This document shows positions 1 through 7,783 of a stretch of 55,216 nucleotides of DNA, piece by piece (the stretch's first letter is position 1; each line of letters begins with the position of its first letter). Source of the stretch: Chersky-840 sp035532735 (lineage in GTDB: Bacteria > Actinomycetota > Acidimicrobiia > Acidimicrobiales > UBA8190); contig DATKQM010000034.1 in assembly GCA_035532735.1 (NCBI GenBank), positions 1-55,216 on the forward strand. Reading direction: 5' to 3'. A program made the position numbers and the translations under genes. Below the pieces are notes generated by a model, which worked only from the letters and a program-made list of their open reading frames with translations, was not told the DNA's origin and made no database searches.

Positions 1-924
1 AAGGGTCACGCCGGAGATTCGATCCGTGTGGACCGCAAGGGGCGCAGTCCTGAACACATCGAACGCCCTGCCCTGACGTTGGGGATCACCGTCCAGCCCG
101 ATGTCCTCCGGACCATCGCCGGCCACCCCGGATTCCGAGGACGCGGGCTGTTGGCCCGATTCTTGTATGCCTTCCCCGACTCGAACGTCGGACACCGCCA
201 GGTTGGAGCAGCACCGGTACCCAAAACGATCACCGATAGGTACAGCACCGAGATGGAGGCGCTGGCCACCACCTGCGTCGAGCTCGTCGAGCCGGTCACG
301 CTGACCCTTTCAGCCGATGCCCAGGACGCGCTCCTGCGTTTCGAGGGGTCGATCGAACCTCGCCTCGCCTCGCATGGCGACCTCGGCCACATCGCCGACT
401 GGGCGGCCAAGCTGGTGGGCGCCGCCGCTCGAATCGCCGCTCTACTCCACCTAGCGGAGCGCCTCCGAACGGGCTGGGTCCAGCCGATCACGGTGAACAC
501 CGTTGAGGTGGCCGTGAAGGTGGCCGAGTTCCTGATCCCCCATGCGTTGACCGTCTTCGACTTCATGCGGGTCGACGACAACATGGCCGCCGCCCGGCGC
601 ATCATCACCTGGATCGACCGCACCGAGCGCGAGTCCTTTACCCGGCGGGAGTGCCATCAGGCCCACCGCACCTTGTTCCCCAAGGTGGGGGAACTCGACC
701 CGGTGCTCGAGCACCTCGAGGAGCTCGGCTACATCCGGCGACAAGAAACTTCCGTCTCAGAGACCAAGGGGAGGCCGCCCAGCCCGACCTATCTCGTGAA
801 CCCCAATGGCGTTACTCAGAAGTCTCAAAAAACTCATAACTCCGGCTCTCGTCCCGATGAGGGGACTTCTGAGGCTTTTGAGGATTGTGAGACACAGAAC
901 GAGGAGCGGAAATGGGACCTCTAG
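1..924 (+). CDS. DUF3987-family primase/helicase-like protein, C-terminal part (cut by window edge)
   Basis: The frame is open from base 1, so the N-terminus lies outside; 307 residues are visible. The stretch with VDRKGR and ERPALTLG followed by a helical domain matches what I know of the C-terminal half of DUF3987 proteins, which sit where a replicative primase/helicase would be in actinobacterial prophages and satellites. The ATPase core would be upstream and is not visible. A winged-helix-like segment (about residues 207-255) is followed by a Ser/Asn/Glu-rich tail. Its end overlaps the next gene by 13 bases, so both are probably one transcript. A role in replication of the element is inferred from family and context. 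Confidence 0.8.
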   Translation, partial: KGHAGDSIRVDRKGRSPEHIERPALTLGITVQPDVLRTIAGHPGFRGRGLLARFLYAFPDSNVGHRQVGAAPVPKTITDRYSTEMEALATTCVELVEPVTLTLSADAQDALLRFEGSIEPRLASHGDLGHIADWAAKLVGAAARIAALLHLAERLRTGWVQPITVNTVEVAVKVAEFLIPHALTVFDFMRVDDNMAAARRIITWIDRTERESFTRRECHQAHRTLFPKVGELDPVLEHLEELGYIRRQETSVSETKGRPPSPTYLVNPNGVTQKSQKTHNSGSRPDEGTSEAFEDCETQNEERKWDL

Positions 925-1229
925 ACCTCCTTCACCGGGCGCAAGAGGCCGGATTGCGTCTGGCGGTACACGGTGACCGCATCGTGGTCACCGGACCAGA
1001 GTCGGCCGCGGCACTGGTGGAGGAGCTGAAGGCCCACAAGCCAGAGCTGCTCGCCTTGCTTGCCAGCACCCCCACGGCTTGCGCTCGATGCGGTACCACC
1101 GACGAACGCTTGGTCGGCACCTACTGGACAGGGTGGACCGAGGGCCTCTGTGTTCTCTGCGTTGTCCTCGTGGCCGCCGAGCATGACGAGAACGGCACCT
1201 GGCCGGGCGTGCCTTGGGAGGGACCATGA
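912..1229 (+). CDS. TubC N-terminal docking-domain-like protein with C-terminal zinc-binding cysteines
   Basis: 105 residues. Residues 1-50 (LLHRAQEAGLRLAVHGDR, then KAHKPELLALL) match the pattern of the TubC_N docking domain, known from polyketide/peptide synthetases but also found as a stand-alone domain beside DUF3987 genes in mobile elements. The C-terminal half has CARCG and LCVLC pairs, a likely zinc knuckle. The ATG at 912 is preceded by GAGGAG and overlaps the DUF3987 gene. The neighbour suggests a replication accessory or protein-docking role rather than secondary metabolism; this is inference. Confidence 0.7.
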   Translation: MGPLDLLHRAQEAGLRLAVHGDRIVVTGPESAAALVEELKAHKPELLALLASTPTACARCGTTDERLVGTYWTGWTEGLCVLCVVLVAAEHDENGTWPGVPWEGP

Positions 1230-1474
1230 GCAACGGCCGTCGCTACCGCCGCCGCATCACGTCGGGATCGACCGTGTTCGTCTTGCCGGAAATCCCCGAG
1301 GACTCGCCACCCGAAGTGCGCGAAGGACTGGCACGCCGCGCCCTCGTCGCCACCACCGGTAAGTGCCCTTGCGGCGCTGAGCTCGTCATTCCCCATGACC
1401 TCGAACCAGGGACCGTGACCACCATCACCATCGAGCACGAACCCGGGTGTCCGGCGGTCCTGGCCGATGCCTGA
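1226..1474 (+). CDS. Small Cys-rich protein of the element, function unknown
   Basis: 82 residues from ATG 1226, which overlaps the previous stop in an ATGA arrangement, implying translational coupling; an in-frame start 12 bases further upstream is possible but less likely. The protein has a basic N-terminus (NGRRYRRR) and a C-terminal CPCG...HEPGCP set of Cys/His residues that could bind one zinc. I do not recognise a family. The tight packing with the DUF3987 and TubC-like genes suggests a DNA-metabolism accessory, but nothing in the sequence proves it. Confidence 0.6.
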   Translation: MSNGRRYRRRITSGSTVFVLPEIPEDSPPEVREGLARRALVATTGKCPCGAELVIPHDLEPGTVTTITIEHEPGCPAVLADA

Positions 1475-1555
1475 GACGGTCGTGTCGCCTAGAACGCTTA
1501 TGTCGCACTCCGACAACGGCCACGCCCGACTCTCAACCCGAAAGGACACCAAGCC

Positions 1556-1963
1556 ATGACTAATGACGCCGCCACCTTCGCCCGGGAGCTCGCCCGCTGG
1601 TGGAACACCACGCGCCACGGTGGCTTCTGGAGCACCAGCACTGCGGCTGAGGAATGGGCCGTGAGGTTCGACCTCGACCGTCAAGCACGGATGAGCGTAG
1701 GTGACGCAACGTTGACTGCCTGTCCGCACGTCTGGGACAACCAGCGGACGCTGGTCATGACCACATGGGAGGAGGTTGTCGCCTGCATCGAGTGCTCCTC
1801 GTCGCCTCTGCAATCCGACTCCGATCATCCCTGCGACGGCTGCCGAACCTCAACGAAGGCGCTTCGCATGGTGGCAGTGAACGACGGCAGGGTCGTCGTG
1901 ATTGGCGCCCTCTGTGATTCCTGCATGGCAACGACGCTCCGGCGTCAATCGAGGGACTGGTGA
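1556..1963 (+). CDS. Hypothetical protein with Cys motifs
   Basis: 135 residues from ATG 1556, preceded by a good ribosome-binding site (GAAAGGA). Trp-rich N-terminal helix (ELARWWNTTRHGGFW), then several CxxC-type pairs (CIEC, CDGC, CDSC) in the C-terminal two thirds that suggest one or two zinc sites. The stop overlaps the GTG start of the HNH gene (GTGA). I recognise no family. Codon use and packing make it a real gene of the mobile element. Confidence 0.6.
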   Translation: MTNDAATFARELARWWNTTRHGGFWSTSTAAEEWAVRFDLDRQARMSVGDATLTACPHVWDNQRTLVMTTWEEVVACIECSSSPLQSDSDHPCDGCRTSTKALRMVAVNDGRVVVIGALCDSCMATTLRRQSRDW

Positions 1964-2289
1964 AGTCTGTGACCCGGCTGCCCCGATCCTGCTCCTGTGG
2001 CGCTGTCCACCAGGCAGGTGTCCGGTGTCCCGTCTCCCAAGCCCGACGAGGCACGACAACAGAGCGCATGGGTCCGGGCTGGCAGTCCATCTCCAAACGC
2101 GTGATCGCCCGGGACCACGGCGAGTGCCAGCTACGGCGCGCCGGCTGTACCGGCACGGCCACAACGACCGACCACGTGGTGGGCAGAGCACTTGCCAGGC
2201 GGTGGGGCTGGACCCTCGAGCAGGTCAACGCCGAGAACAACCTCGTGGCCGCCTGTCGCCACTGCAACTCGAGCAAGGGCGAGCGGTGA
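1960..2289 (+). CDS. HNH endonuclease
   Basis: 109 residues from GTG 1960, overlapping the previous stop by GTGA. The C-terminal half contains a recognisable HNH fold: RVIARDHGECQL with Cys pairs, the DHVVG motif carrying the catalytic His, and NNLVAACRHCNSSKG, which combines the Asn and the last zinc-binding CxxC. Such small HNH proteins are commonly encoded immediately before the terminase genes of HK97-type phages and take part in DNA packaging or cohesive-end cutting. That is exactly its position here, two genes before terL, so a packaging role is more likely than a homing role. Confidence 0.85.
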   Translation: MKSVTRLPRSCSCGAVHQAGVRCPVSQARRGTTTERMGPGWQSISKRVIARDHGECQLRRAGCTGTATTTDHVVGRALARRWGWTLEQVNAENNLVAACRHCNSSKGER

Positions 2290-2404
2290 TCGGGGTGAGG
2301 GGTAGGGGGCAGTCAGAGCTCTCTCGACGCCACTGGCCACGACCCCACACCGTGTTCCGTGAGAAACAGTCGCCGATCGCCGTTGCGTGCGTGCGGGAGG
2401 GAGG

Positions 2405-2797
2405 GTGACCGTCCACTTCGACCAGGTCGCCCCGAAGCTGGCTGAGCTCGTCGCGGCCGGCGCATCGTTCGATTCGGCCTGTGATTCGGTCGGTGTGAGC
2501 CCTAATACGGGCCGATCCTGGCTCCGCAAGGGACGGCGCGACCCCGACGGGCGCTACGGCGCCCTCGCCGCGGCCATCGACGCCTGTCGGGCCGCGCAGG
2601 TCGTCGCGCTGGACGGCGGCGCGGCCATGACACTCGAAGAGTGGGAAGTCCACCTCGCCGAGGCCATTCGGGCGGGCTCGGTGCCCGCCATGAAGCTCTA
2701 CGCCGAGACCCACCGCGAGTCGGAGCCGGCGCGGGTCGATCCCTTCGCCGAGTTCGATGAACTCGCGCAGCGACGGAAGGACAAAGGTCATGCTTGA
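2405..2797 (+). CDS. Phage terminase small subunit-like DNA-binding protein
   Basis: About 130 residues from GTG 2405, chosen because GGGAGGGAG lies just upstream; an in-frame GTG at 2387 is an alternative. Residues 10-45 form a helix-turn-helix (SFDSACDSVGVSPNTGRSWLRKG) of the homeodomain-like type found in terminase small subunits that bind packaging sites. It overlaps the start of the large subunit by 8 bases. The 115 bases between the HNH gene and this gene hold no gene; they may carry a promoter or packaging site. Confidence 0.75.
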   Translation: MTVHFDQVAPKLAELVAAGASFDSACDSVGVSPNTGRSWLRKGRRDPDGRYGALAAAIDACRAAQVVALDGGAAMTLEEWEVHLAEAIRAGSVPAMKLYAETHRESEPARVDPFAEFDELAQRRKDKGHA

Positions 2798-4205
2798 CGC
2801 TTTCGAGCGCTTTGCCGGGTTACTGACGACCGAAAATGGCTCGCCAATGGTGCTCGAAGCCTGGCAAAAGGACGTGATCGAGGACATCTTCACCGCCCGC
2901 GAGTCGCTCTTGATGCTGCCGAAAGGCAACGGAAAGACCGCCTTTATGGCCGCCGTCGCCGCCTGGCACCTCGTTACGACCCCGAACGCGCAGTGTTACG
3001 TGGCCGCGGCGTCCCGAGATCAGGCCACGCTGCTCTACGGCTACCTCCACGGGTTCATCGTGCGGTCACCGGACCTCCAGGAACGCCTGCTGGCCCGGCC
3101 CGGCTACCGGGAGATTCGGAGGCGGCGCAAGGACGATCTCGGGTTCTTGAAAGTGCTGGCGTCGGACGCCGACACGGCCGACGGGGTGGCCCCGACGCTC
3201 GCGCTCGTCGACGAGCTCCACCGCCACAAAAACGGAGACTTGTACGCGGCCCTACGGGACGGGCTCGGCAAGCGCGGGGGCCAACTTGTCACCATCTCGA
3301 CGGCGGGTTGGGATGAACAGAACTCCACGCTGGGGCAACTGCGCCGGGCGGCCCTGACCCTGCCCGACATCGAGCGTCAGGGCGCCCACGTCCGGGCTGC
3401 AGGCGGCGGATTCGTGCTGCATGAGTGGGCCGTCCCCACCGCCGCCGACGCCGACGACCTCGGGGTCGTGAAGCAAGCCAACCCCTCCAGCTTCGTCACG
3501 CTCGAGGACCTCGCCGCCCGCCACGACTCGCCGTCGATGGCGCGGAACGATTGGCTGCGCTTCGCCTGCAACATCTGGACGGCGGGCAGTGAACAGTGGA
3601 TTGCGCCCGAAGCCTGGGATGCCTGCGCAGCCGACCGGGAGGTCCCGGACGGTGCGGCGATCATCATCGGCTTCGATGGGAGTTACAGCGGGGACAGCAC
3701 TGCCGCCGTCGGCCTCCTCGTCGCCGAGGTTCCTCACCTCTTCATGGTCGCCTTGTGGGAGCCCCGCCCAGACGCCGAGGTCGATATCGAGGACGTCGAG
3801 CGGGTACTTCTCGAGGCCGGCCAGCGCTTCAAGGTGCTCGAGGTCTGCGCGGACCCCTACCGCTGGGCCCGGTCCCTTCAGATCCTCTACAACCGGGGCC
3901 TGCCGGTCTGCAACTTCCCTCAGTCGGTCTCGAGGATGAGCCCCGCCACGGCGCGCTTCGCCGCCGCCGTCGGCACGCGGTCGCTCACGCACTCGGGCGA
4001 CCCGCGGCTACGTGCGCACGTCCTCAATGCCGCGCTCGTCTCCGATTCCCGCGGCCAGCGGATCCAGAAGCACTCGAAGAAGTCGCCCAACCGGATCGAC
4101 GCGGCCGTTTGCGCGGTCATGGCGCTGGACCGCTTTGCACAGGGCGAAGACGCAGCAAGAGAGCTGCAACGACAGCAGGGGAGACAGGCACATGCCATCT
4201 ACTAA
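2790..4205 (+). CDS. Phage terminase large subunit
   Basis: 471 residues from ATG 2790, overlapping terS by 8 bases with AAAGG upstream. The N-terminal ATPase has a Walker A at residues 43-50 (LPKGNGKT) and a Walker B with catalytic Glu at about 139-144 (LVDELH). The C-terminal RNase H-like nuclease shows acidic residues in GFDGSYSGDS (D296), CADPY (D355) and NRIDAAV (D437). Length and domain order are those of a complete TerL, the motor that cuts and packages DNA into a procapsid. Oddly, no portal or capsid gene follows, so if it works it must package into particles supplied by another phage, or the element is decayed. Confidence 0.92.
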   Translation: MLDAFERFAGLLTTENGSPMVLEAWQKDVIEDIFTARESLLMLPKGNGKTAFMAAVAAWHLVTTPNAQCYVAAASRDQATLLYGYLHGFIVRSPDLQERLLARPGYREIRRRRKDDLGFLKVLASDADTADGVAPTLALVDELHRHKNGDLYAALRDGLGKRGGQLVTISTAGWDEQNSTLGQLRRAALTLPDIERQGAHVRAAGGGFVLHEWAVPTAADADDLGVVKQANPSSFVTLEDLAARHDSPSMARNDWLRFACNIWTAGSEQWIAPEAWDACAADREVPDGAAIIIGFDGSYSGDSTAAVGLLVAEVPHLFMVALWEPRPDAEVDIEDVERVLLEAGQRFKVLEVCADPYRWARSLQILYNRGLPVCNFPQSVSRMSPATARFAAAVGTRSLTHSGDPRLRAHVLNAALVSDSRGQRIQKHSKKSPNRIDAAVCAVMALDRFAQGEDAARELQRQQGRQAHAIY

Positions 4206-4422
4206 TCCTGGTTACGACGCAAGCGCATCGGGTCCTCAAAAGAAGCGCGTTACTCGCCCGATGTTGATCGACTTGAACAACGACATTGACGCCGAGTTTG
4301 CCCGGTACGAGGGGACCAATGAGAAGACCGAGGAACGCTGGATCACCGACCCCGTCCCGTGGACTGAGCTCGAGGAACTGCTCAACAGCGACAAGTCCCC
4401 CGGGCAGGGATCGCCCGCGTGA
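4192..4422 (+). CDS. Small acidic hypothetical protein after terL
   Basis: 76 residues from ATG 4192, inside the 3' end of terL (14-base overlap). Basic N-terminus (KKRVTRP) then an acidic helix-rich body (DLNNDIDAEFARYEG; WTELEELLNSD). The stop overlaps the next GTG. Frame use switches cleanly at the terL end, which supports a real gene. No family recognised; it sits where a portal gene would be expected but is far too short to be one. Confidence 0.55.
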   Translation: MPSTNPGYDASASGPQKKRVTRPMLIDLNNDIDAEFARYEGTNEKTEERWITDPVPWTELEELLNSDKSPGQGSPA

Positions 4423-4706
4423 CTGAGATACCTCGGCATGACTGGTGGTACGCGACCGGCTCCGACGTCATCGGCGCCACCGGCCTGCTGCCAGCCGACG
4501 AGCTGCGCGCCCTGGTGACGAATCTTCGGACCGCGATCGGGCGCCTACCGGCCAGCGACGACGGCGTGTCCCTGTTGCGCGCCGGATTCCTCGCTCTCGC
4601 TGAGTGTGTCGTGAACGGCGACGACCCGACCGAGGCCGCGAAGGATTACGACGCCGCCGTAGCCCGGGTGATCGCGTCGCGCAGGCGCGCAAAGGCCAGG
4701 CCGTGA
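4419..4706 (+). CDS. Hypothetical protein
   Basis: 95 residues from GTG 4419, overlapping the previous stop by 4 bases. It looks soluble and mostly helical: WWYATGSDVIGATG at the N-terminus, then LLPADELRALVTNLRTAIG, ending with a basic helix (ARVIASRRRAKARP). I recognise no domain. Its translational coupling to the gene before it suggests that the pair works together. Confidence 0.55.
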   Translation: MTEIPRHDWWYATGSDVIGATGLLPADELRALVTNLRTAIGRLPASDDGVSLLRAGFLALAECVVNGDDPTEAAKDYDAAVARVIASRRRAKARP

Positions 4707-4740
4707 GGAATCGAGCCGGCGACGCCCGTCGAAGCCGGCG

Positions 4741-5313
4741 GTGGTGACCGTGCCTGACACCCCCTACTACCTCGAGCGCGGCGTCATCCTGGTGCCGACG
4801 TCGTTGGCCGGGATCGTGGCGCTGTACCTTCGCCGCGGTTTGGCCGGAGATCACCCACCGCCGCCGGTGTGGGCCGTACTCCATAGCTTCGAGGCTGCCG
4901 CCCAGGATGCTCGAGGATCGTCGGAGACGGCCGCCGATGTGATGGACGTGGACGCGGTTCCGATGGTTCCGATCTCTTCCCCGCCGCGGTTCCGACGTGG
5001 GACCGTCGAATACGTGAGCGTCAAAGAGATGGCAGCTGCCGAGGGTGTGACAGAACGCTCAATCACGAAGCGAATCGCGGCCGGCGGGTACCCCGGCGCC
5101 GTCATGGAGGCTGGCGTATGGCAGATCCCGACGACGACGACGGCCCTGAGAAGCGCCCCAAGCCACGGCGCCGGTACTGGTGGGAGCTCAGCGTCAAGGA
5201 ACGCGAAGCCGTGCGCCGCTCCGAACTCGACGAGATCGAACGGCGCATCCGAGCCGACCGCGAAGCCTTGCACCGCGCCGGCCGCGAGTGGTGACCACGA
5301 AAGGAATCCATGA
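4741..5313 (+). CDS. Helix-turn-helix/excisionase-like protein with doubtful C-terminus
   Basis: The frame encodes 190 residues from GTG 4741 (in-frame GTG 4744 and 4750 are alternatives). Residues about 80-125 contain a MerR/Xis-like winged helix: EYVSVKEMAAAEGVTERS followed by GGYPGAVMEAGVWQIP. Up to about base 5118 the composition is protein-like. After that it becomes a Thr/Ser/Ala/Pro-rich low-complexity tail, while a different frame (5118-5294) becomes protein-like. Either the last 60 codons are a by-product of a large gene overlap, or the two frames form one protein joined by a frameshift. DNA binding is inferred from the motif. Confidence 0.55.
   Translation: MVTVPDTPYYLERGVILVPTSLAGIVALYLRRGLAGDHPPPPVWAVLHSFEAAAQDARGSSETAADVMDVDAVPMVPISSPPRFRRGTVEYVSVKEMAAAEGVTERSITKRIAAGGYPGAVMEAGVWQIPTTTTALRSAPSHGAGTGGSSASRNAKPCAAPNSTRSNGASEPTAKPCTAPAASGDHERNP
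5118..5294 (+). CDS. Overlapping 58-residue basic-helix protein (or frameshifted C-terminus of the preceding gene)
   Basis: An ATG at 5118 opens a 58-codon frame to TGA 5292-5294, wholly inside the preceding frame. It starts with an Asp run (MADPDDDDGPEKRPKPRRR) and continues as a charged amphipathic helix (WWELSVKEREAVRRSELD, then IERRIRADREALHRAG). This looks far more like a real protein than the Thr/Ala/Pro text in the other frame. It could be an independent small protein, or the natural C-terminus of the helix-turn-helix protein if there is programmed or mutational frameshifting near 5118. No family recognised. Confidence 0.5.
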   Translation: MADPDDDDGPEKRPKPRRRYWWELSVKEREAVRRSELDEIERRIRADREALHRAGREW

Positions 5314-5654
5314 CCACCTTCCCGAATGCGGCCGATGTACGCCAGGCCGACGAGATGGCCCGGGGCGAAGCCCACACGGCCGAGGCCCAAGAGGAGACCC
5401 GCGTCGCTAGCGGCATCACGACGACCCGAGCAGACCTTCAACGCATTGCCGAGGAATGGCGCGCGGCCGTAAACGCCCTGCCGTACCACGCCGCCCAGGA
5501 CATTGCCACGGCTGACGGGCTCGCCTGGCGGTTGGTGGCTTGCGCCGATACCGCCCCCATCTGTGACACGTCACCTGGGGCGCCCAGGTGGCACACCCAC
5601 AGATCCGAACAGACATCACGGCCCGTTCTCGGCCGTCCGACCGTGAGGAGATGA
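5310..5654 (+). CDS. Hypothetical protein
   Basis: 114 residues from ATG 5310, with a clear ribosome-binding site (GAAAGGA) seven bases upstream. Residues 1-80 are Ala/Glu-rich and helical (NAADVRQADEMARGEAHTAE). The C-terminal 30 residues are irregular and are encoded across a perfect CACCTGGG/CCCAGGTG inverted repeat, so this end may be partly non-functional or double as a control site. No family recognised. Confidence 0.5.
   Translation: MTTFPNAADVRQADEMARGEAHTAEAQEETRVASGITTTRADLQRIAEEWRAAVNALPYHAAQDIATADGLAWRLVACADTAPICDTSPGAPRWHTHRSEQTSRPVLGRPTVRR
5572..5590. repeat. Perfect inverted repeat CACCTGGG-GCG-CCCAGGTG
   Basis: Eight-base perfect arms (5572-5579 and 5583-5590) with a 3-base loop, within the 3' part of the hypothetical gene 5310-5654. 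The core CACCTGG...CCAGGTG recurs at 8356-8377, the right end of the element. Could be an element operator, a recombination site or an RNA hairpin. Confidence 0.5.
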
Positions 5655-5655
5655 C

Positions 5656-5808
5656 GTGCCCAAGCTGACCGACGCCGAAAGAATCGAACGACTCGAGCGC
5701 GCCGTCCACGCGCTGACCATCGCCGTTCAGAACGGGCCCGGGGCGGCGGCCACCCGTCATGCCGTGTTGCACGAGATCGCCGACGAGGTTGAGGCGCGGG
5801 CGTCGTGA
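5656..5808 (+). CDS. Very small coiled-coil-like protein
   Basis: 50 residues from GTG 5656, directly after the previous stop and preceded by GAGGAG. The protein is a continuous helix (KLTDAERIERLERAVHAL, then TRHAVLHEIADEVEARAS), with a heptad-like pattern typical of short phage accessory proteins. Its stop TGA (5806-5808) overlaps the GTG of the next gene, which strongly supports translation. No function can be assigned. Confidence 0.5.
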   Translation: MPKLTDAERIERLERAVHALTIAVQNGPGAAATRHAVLHEIADEVEARAS

Positions 5809-6320
5809 CCATGACAGACGACGAGATCCTCGCTCGGCTCCAACGGCTCGAGGCCGTCGACCAGCGTTTCGACCCTGCCGAGGCCCAGCTGGCGCAGTTC
5901 GGGCCCGCACCGCCCCCGGTGAGTGAGTTTGCTCGGAAGACTGCGGCGCGCCAGGCCGAGCTCCGCGAGCAACGGGCTACGGCCAAGGCCATCGCCGACG
6001 CCCAGGAGGCCGAGCGCCAGTGGCTTGCAGAGGCCCCCGAGCGCGAACGCGCCGAGGCCGAGAAGCGCCGCCAGCACCAACTGTGGCGGGACAACGCGCC
6101 GAGACGCGAGGCGGCGCTGGCCGAGCTCGAAACACTCGAGGACGTGATTCTCGAGGCGCGTGCGGTGCTTCGAGGCAAAGAGCAACGCCAGGCCGACCTG
6201 CTCCGAGTGGTGTTGGTCGGCGAGGCACCTCACCCCCTGGAAGGCCGCGAGCTCGAGATCCGTGAATCAGAGCAAAGGCAGGCCGAACGGCGCGCCGAGC
6301 TCTCAAAGAGGCTTCGATGA
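5805..6320 (+). CDS. Coiled-coil protein, function unknown
   Basis: 171 residues from GTG 5805 (overlap GTGA); an ATG two codons later is the alternative start. Apart from a short Pro-rich linker near residue 35 it is one long, highly charged Ala/Glu/Arg helix (AELREQRATAKAIADAQEAE and similar), predicted to form an extended coiled coil. Such a protein could be a scaffold-like or tail-like component, but low complexity makes homology by eye unreliable. It is the largest of the unknowns after terL. Confidence 0.6.
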   Translation: MTMTDDEILARLQRLEAVDQRFDPAEAQLAQFGPAPPPVSEFARKTAARQAELREQRATAKAIADAQEAERQWLAEAPERERAEAEKRRQHQLWRDNAPRREAALAELETLEDVILEARAVLRGKEQRQADLLRVVLVGEAPHPLEGRELEIRESEQRQAERRAELSKRLR

Positions 6321-6357
6321 CCGTTGCCCGCCGAGAACTGGCACGAAGGAGCCGACC

Positions 6358-6654
6358 ATGACCACCGACGTTTTCGAGCGGTTCCACTGCCAGTATGGGT
6401 CGCACCCCTCCATCACAGACATTGGCTGGTGGCGCGCCGAAGTGTTCGAAGCGGCCGAAGCGGCCTGCACAAGGCTCGAGGAAGCGCAGACCGAGAAGAG
6501 GGACCGTACGGCCGTCGCGGCCTGTCGAAGTGACTTCGAGCGTCTGCTGGAGGACATCCTCGAGATCGACCGGGTGACGAACAAATATCTCAACGAACGC
6601 AATGACCGCTGGAAGCGGATGCTCCGGCAAGCCTACGGCTACGTCCCGAAGTGA
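6358..6654 (+). CDS. Hypothetical helical protein
   Basis: 98 residues from ATG 6358, selected because of the strong GAAGGAG ribosome-binding site; the frame is open further upstream but lies inside the previous gene. The N-terminus contains HCQYGSHPSITDIGWWRAEV, followed by two charged helices (EAAEAACTRLEEAQTEK; DFERLLEDILEIDRV) and a Trp/Tyr-containing end. No family recognised. The next gene starts 4 bases after the stop. Confidence 0.55.
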   Translation: MTTDVFERFHCQYGSHPSITDIGWWRAEVFEAAEAACTRLEEAQTEKRDRTAVAACRSDFERLLEDILEIDRVTNKYLNERNDRWKRMLRQAYGYVPK

Positions 6655-6658
6655 ACCT

Positions 6659-7234
6659 GTGTCCGATCCGACTGACACGGAGGTAGTCGCCTACCACGAG
6701 GCCGCGCATGTCGTCGCCGCTCATCGCCTCGGTATTGGCGTAGAAACGGTGACGCTGCGTCCGGGCCTGACGCTCTTCGCTGAAGTCCTGGATGATGACG
6801 CGACTGCCGTCGCCATCTACGTCGCTGGTGTCTGCGCCGAACGAATCGCGTGGCCCGATGCCCCTGCCACGTTCGACCATACCGACAAGGTAAAGGCCGA
6901 AGATCGGGCGTTTTCGTTGACCCATGACCTCGACGCCATGGCCGCACTGATCGATGAGACCACGGTCCGCGTCACTGACCTGTTGGTCGCCGAGTGGCGC
7001 AGCGTGGAGAGCATCGCCTTCGCATTGCTCACAGCACGACCAGAACGTCTCGATGCCGACGACATTCGGCGCATCATCAAGCCTTGCCAGCTCCGCCGCG
7101 GTGGGAATACCTTTCGCCTGCCGCGCCGAGCAGCCAGGGACCCGAGGTCGGTCGAGCTCGGGTCGTATCGCGATGGGGGTGCGGGGTCGCGAAATGGCGA
7201 CGCGGCCTCGACCCCTGTCGCGGTAGCGGTCTAA
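6659..7234 (+). CDS. M41/FtsH-like zinc peptidase domain protein without AAA module
   Basis: 191 residues from GTG 6659. Residues about 9-20 carry YHEAAHVVAAHRLG, an HExxH zinc site with the M41 flavour (FtsH has HEAGHA). Downstream, IYVAGVCAERI plus an acidic residue in the DHTDKVKAEDRAF stretch resembles the FtsH segment that supplies the third zinc ligand. The AAA ATPase and membrane segments of FtsH are absent, as in stand-alone peptidase-M41-like proteins of phages and islands. The last 35 residues are Arg/Gly-rich and may be disordered. It may be element cargo acting on host or phage proteins; the target is unknown. Confidence 0.7.
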   Translation: MSDPTDTEVVAYHEAAHVVAAHRLGIGVETVTLRPGLTLFAEVLDDDATAVAIYVAGVCAERIAWPDAPATFDHTDKVKAEDRAFSLTHDLDAMAALIDETTVRVTDLLVAEWRSVESIAFALLTARPERLDADDIRRIIKPCQLRRGGNTFRLPRRAARDPRSVELGSYRDGGAGSRNGDAASTPVAVAV

Positions 7235-7360
7235 GAGCAATGCAGATTCCGCGGCGGTGGGTCGGGTTCGATAACGGTCGGGCGGACCTGGCCCCCCGTC
7301 GCGGGTCTAACCCGATACGGCCATCCGTCTCGGATAAAAAGGGGGTTGGGTCACAGGGTG

Positions 7361-7391
7361 TTGACACTAAACCTATCCGTCGTCGCATACT
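7361..7391 (+). promoter_or_regulatory. Candidate promoter for the small gene at 7438
   Basis: TTGACA (7361-7366) is a consensus -35 hexamer. CATACT (7386-7391) is a possible -10 after a 19-base spacer, slightly long. It lies in the roughly 200-base gene-free stretch 7235-7437, upstream of a gene that has its own ribosome-binding site, which suggests independent expression of the 7438 gene. I see no other clear signal in that stretch apart from a 5-bp stem at 7323-7335. Confidence 0.4.
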
Positions 7392-7437
7392 TCCAATCGA
7401 TGCCTCACATGCGAATGCCGGAAGGTGGTACAAGACG

Positions 7438-7626
7438 ATGTCTGACGAAGCGGGAGAAGCTCTGGCCCTTGTAGTGGACCTCCGAGCGAATGTGCGAGAA
7501 CTGGCTAAGACAGTGAATACGCTCACAAGTGAAGTCGAGAAACTCGCGAACGGAAAGGCGACCTCGAAGGCCAATCTCTCGGCTGTTCACCACGGAGCAG
7601 TAGAAGTGATCCACAACTGCGACTAG
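7438..7626 (+). CDS. Small coiled-coil protein
   Basis: 62 residues from ATG 7438 with GGAAGG upstream. Residues 5-45 are a leucine/valine heptad helix (ALVVDLRANVRELAKTVNTL, then TSEVEKLANG), ending in a His-containing tail (AVHHGAVEVIHNCD). It resembles a small dimeric regulator or antitoxin-like protein in size, but no DNA-binding motif is visible. It has its own candidate promoter and may be expressed separately from the packed genes upstream. Confidence 0.5.
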   Translation: MSDEAGEALALVVDLRANVRELAKTVNTLTSEVEKLANGKATSKANLSAVHHGAVEVIHNCD

Positions 7627-7783
7627 GGGCAGGGGGCCGGCTCCAACGGGGACTTCGCCCGCTTGCTATTTCACGAATGCCGACGGCCAGCGGTGGGACA
7701 CCGCCAAGGGCGCCGCCCGGCCGCTGCTGGGCTCTGTCGGCTCCGCTGGCCGACCTAACACCCGTGGCCTAGACCGTGGAACC

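Noticed and set aside
912..1229. Polyketide/peptide synthetase fragment because of the TubC docking motif
   Set aside because: Stand-alone TubC-like domains occur beside DUF3987 genes in mobile elements; there is no synthase module here.
7323..7335. Intrinsic terminator (ATCCG-TCT-CGGAT followed by AAAAA)
   Set aside because: The stem is only 5 bp, and the run after it on the plus strand is A, not T; on the minus strand the T-run precedes the stem.
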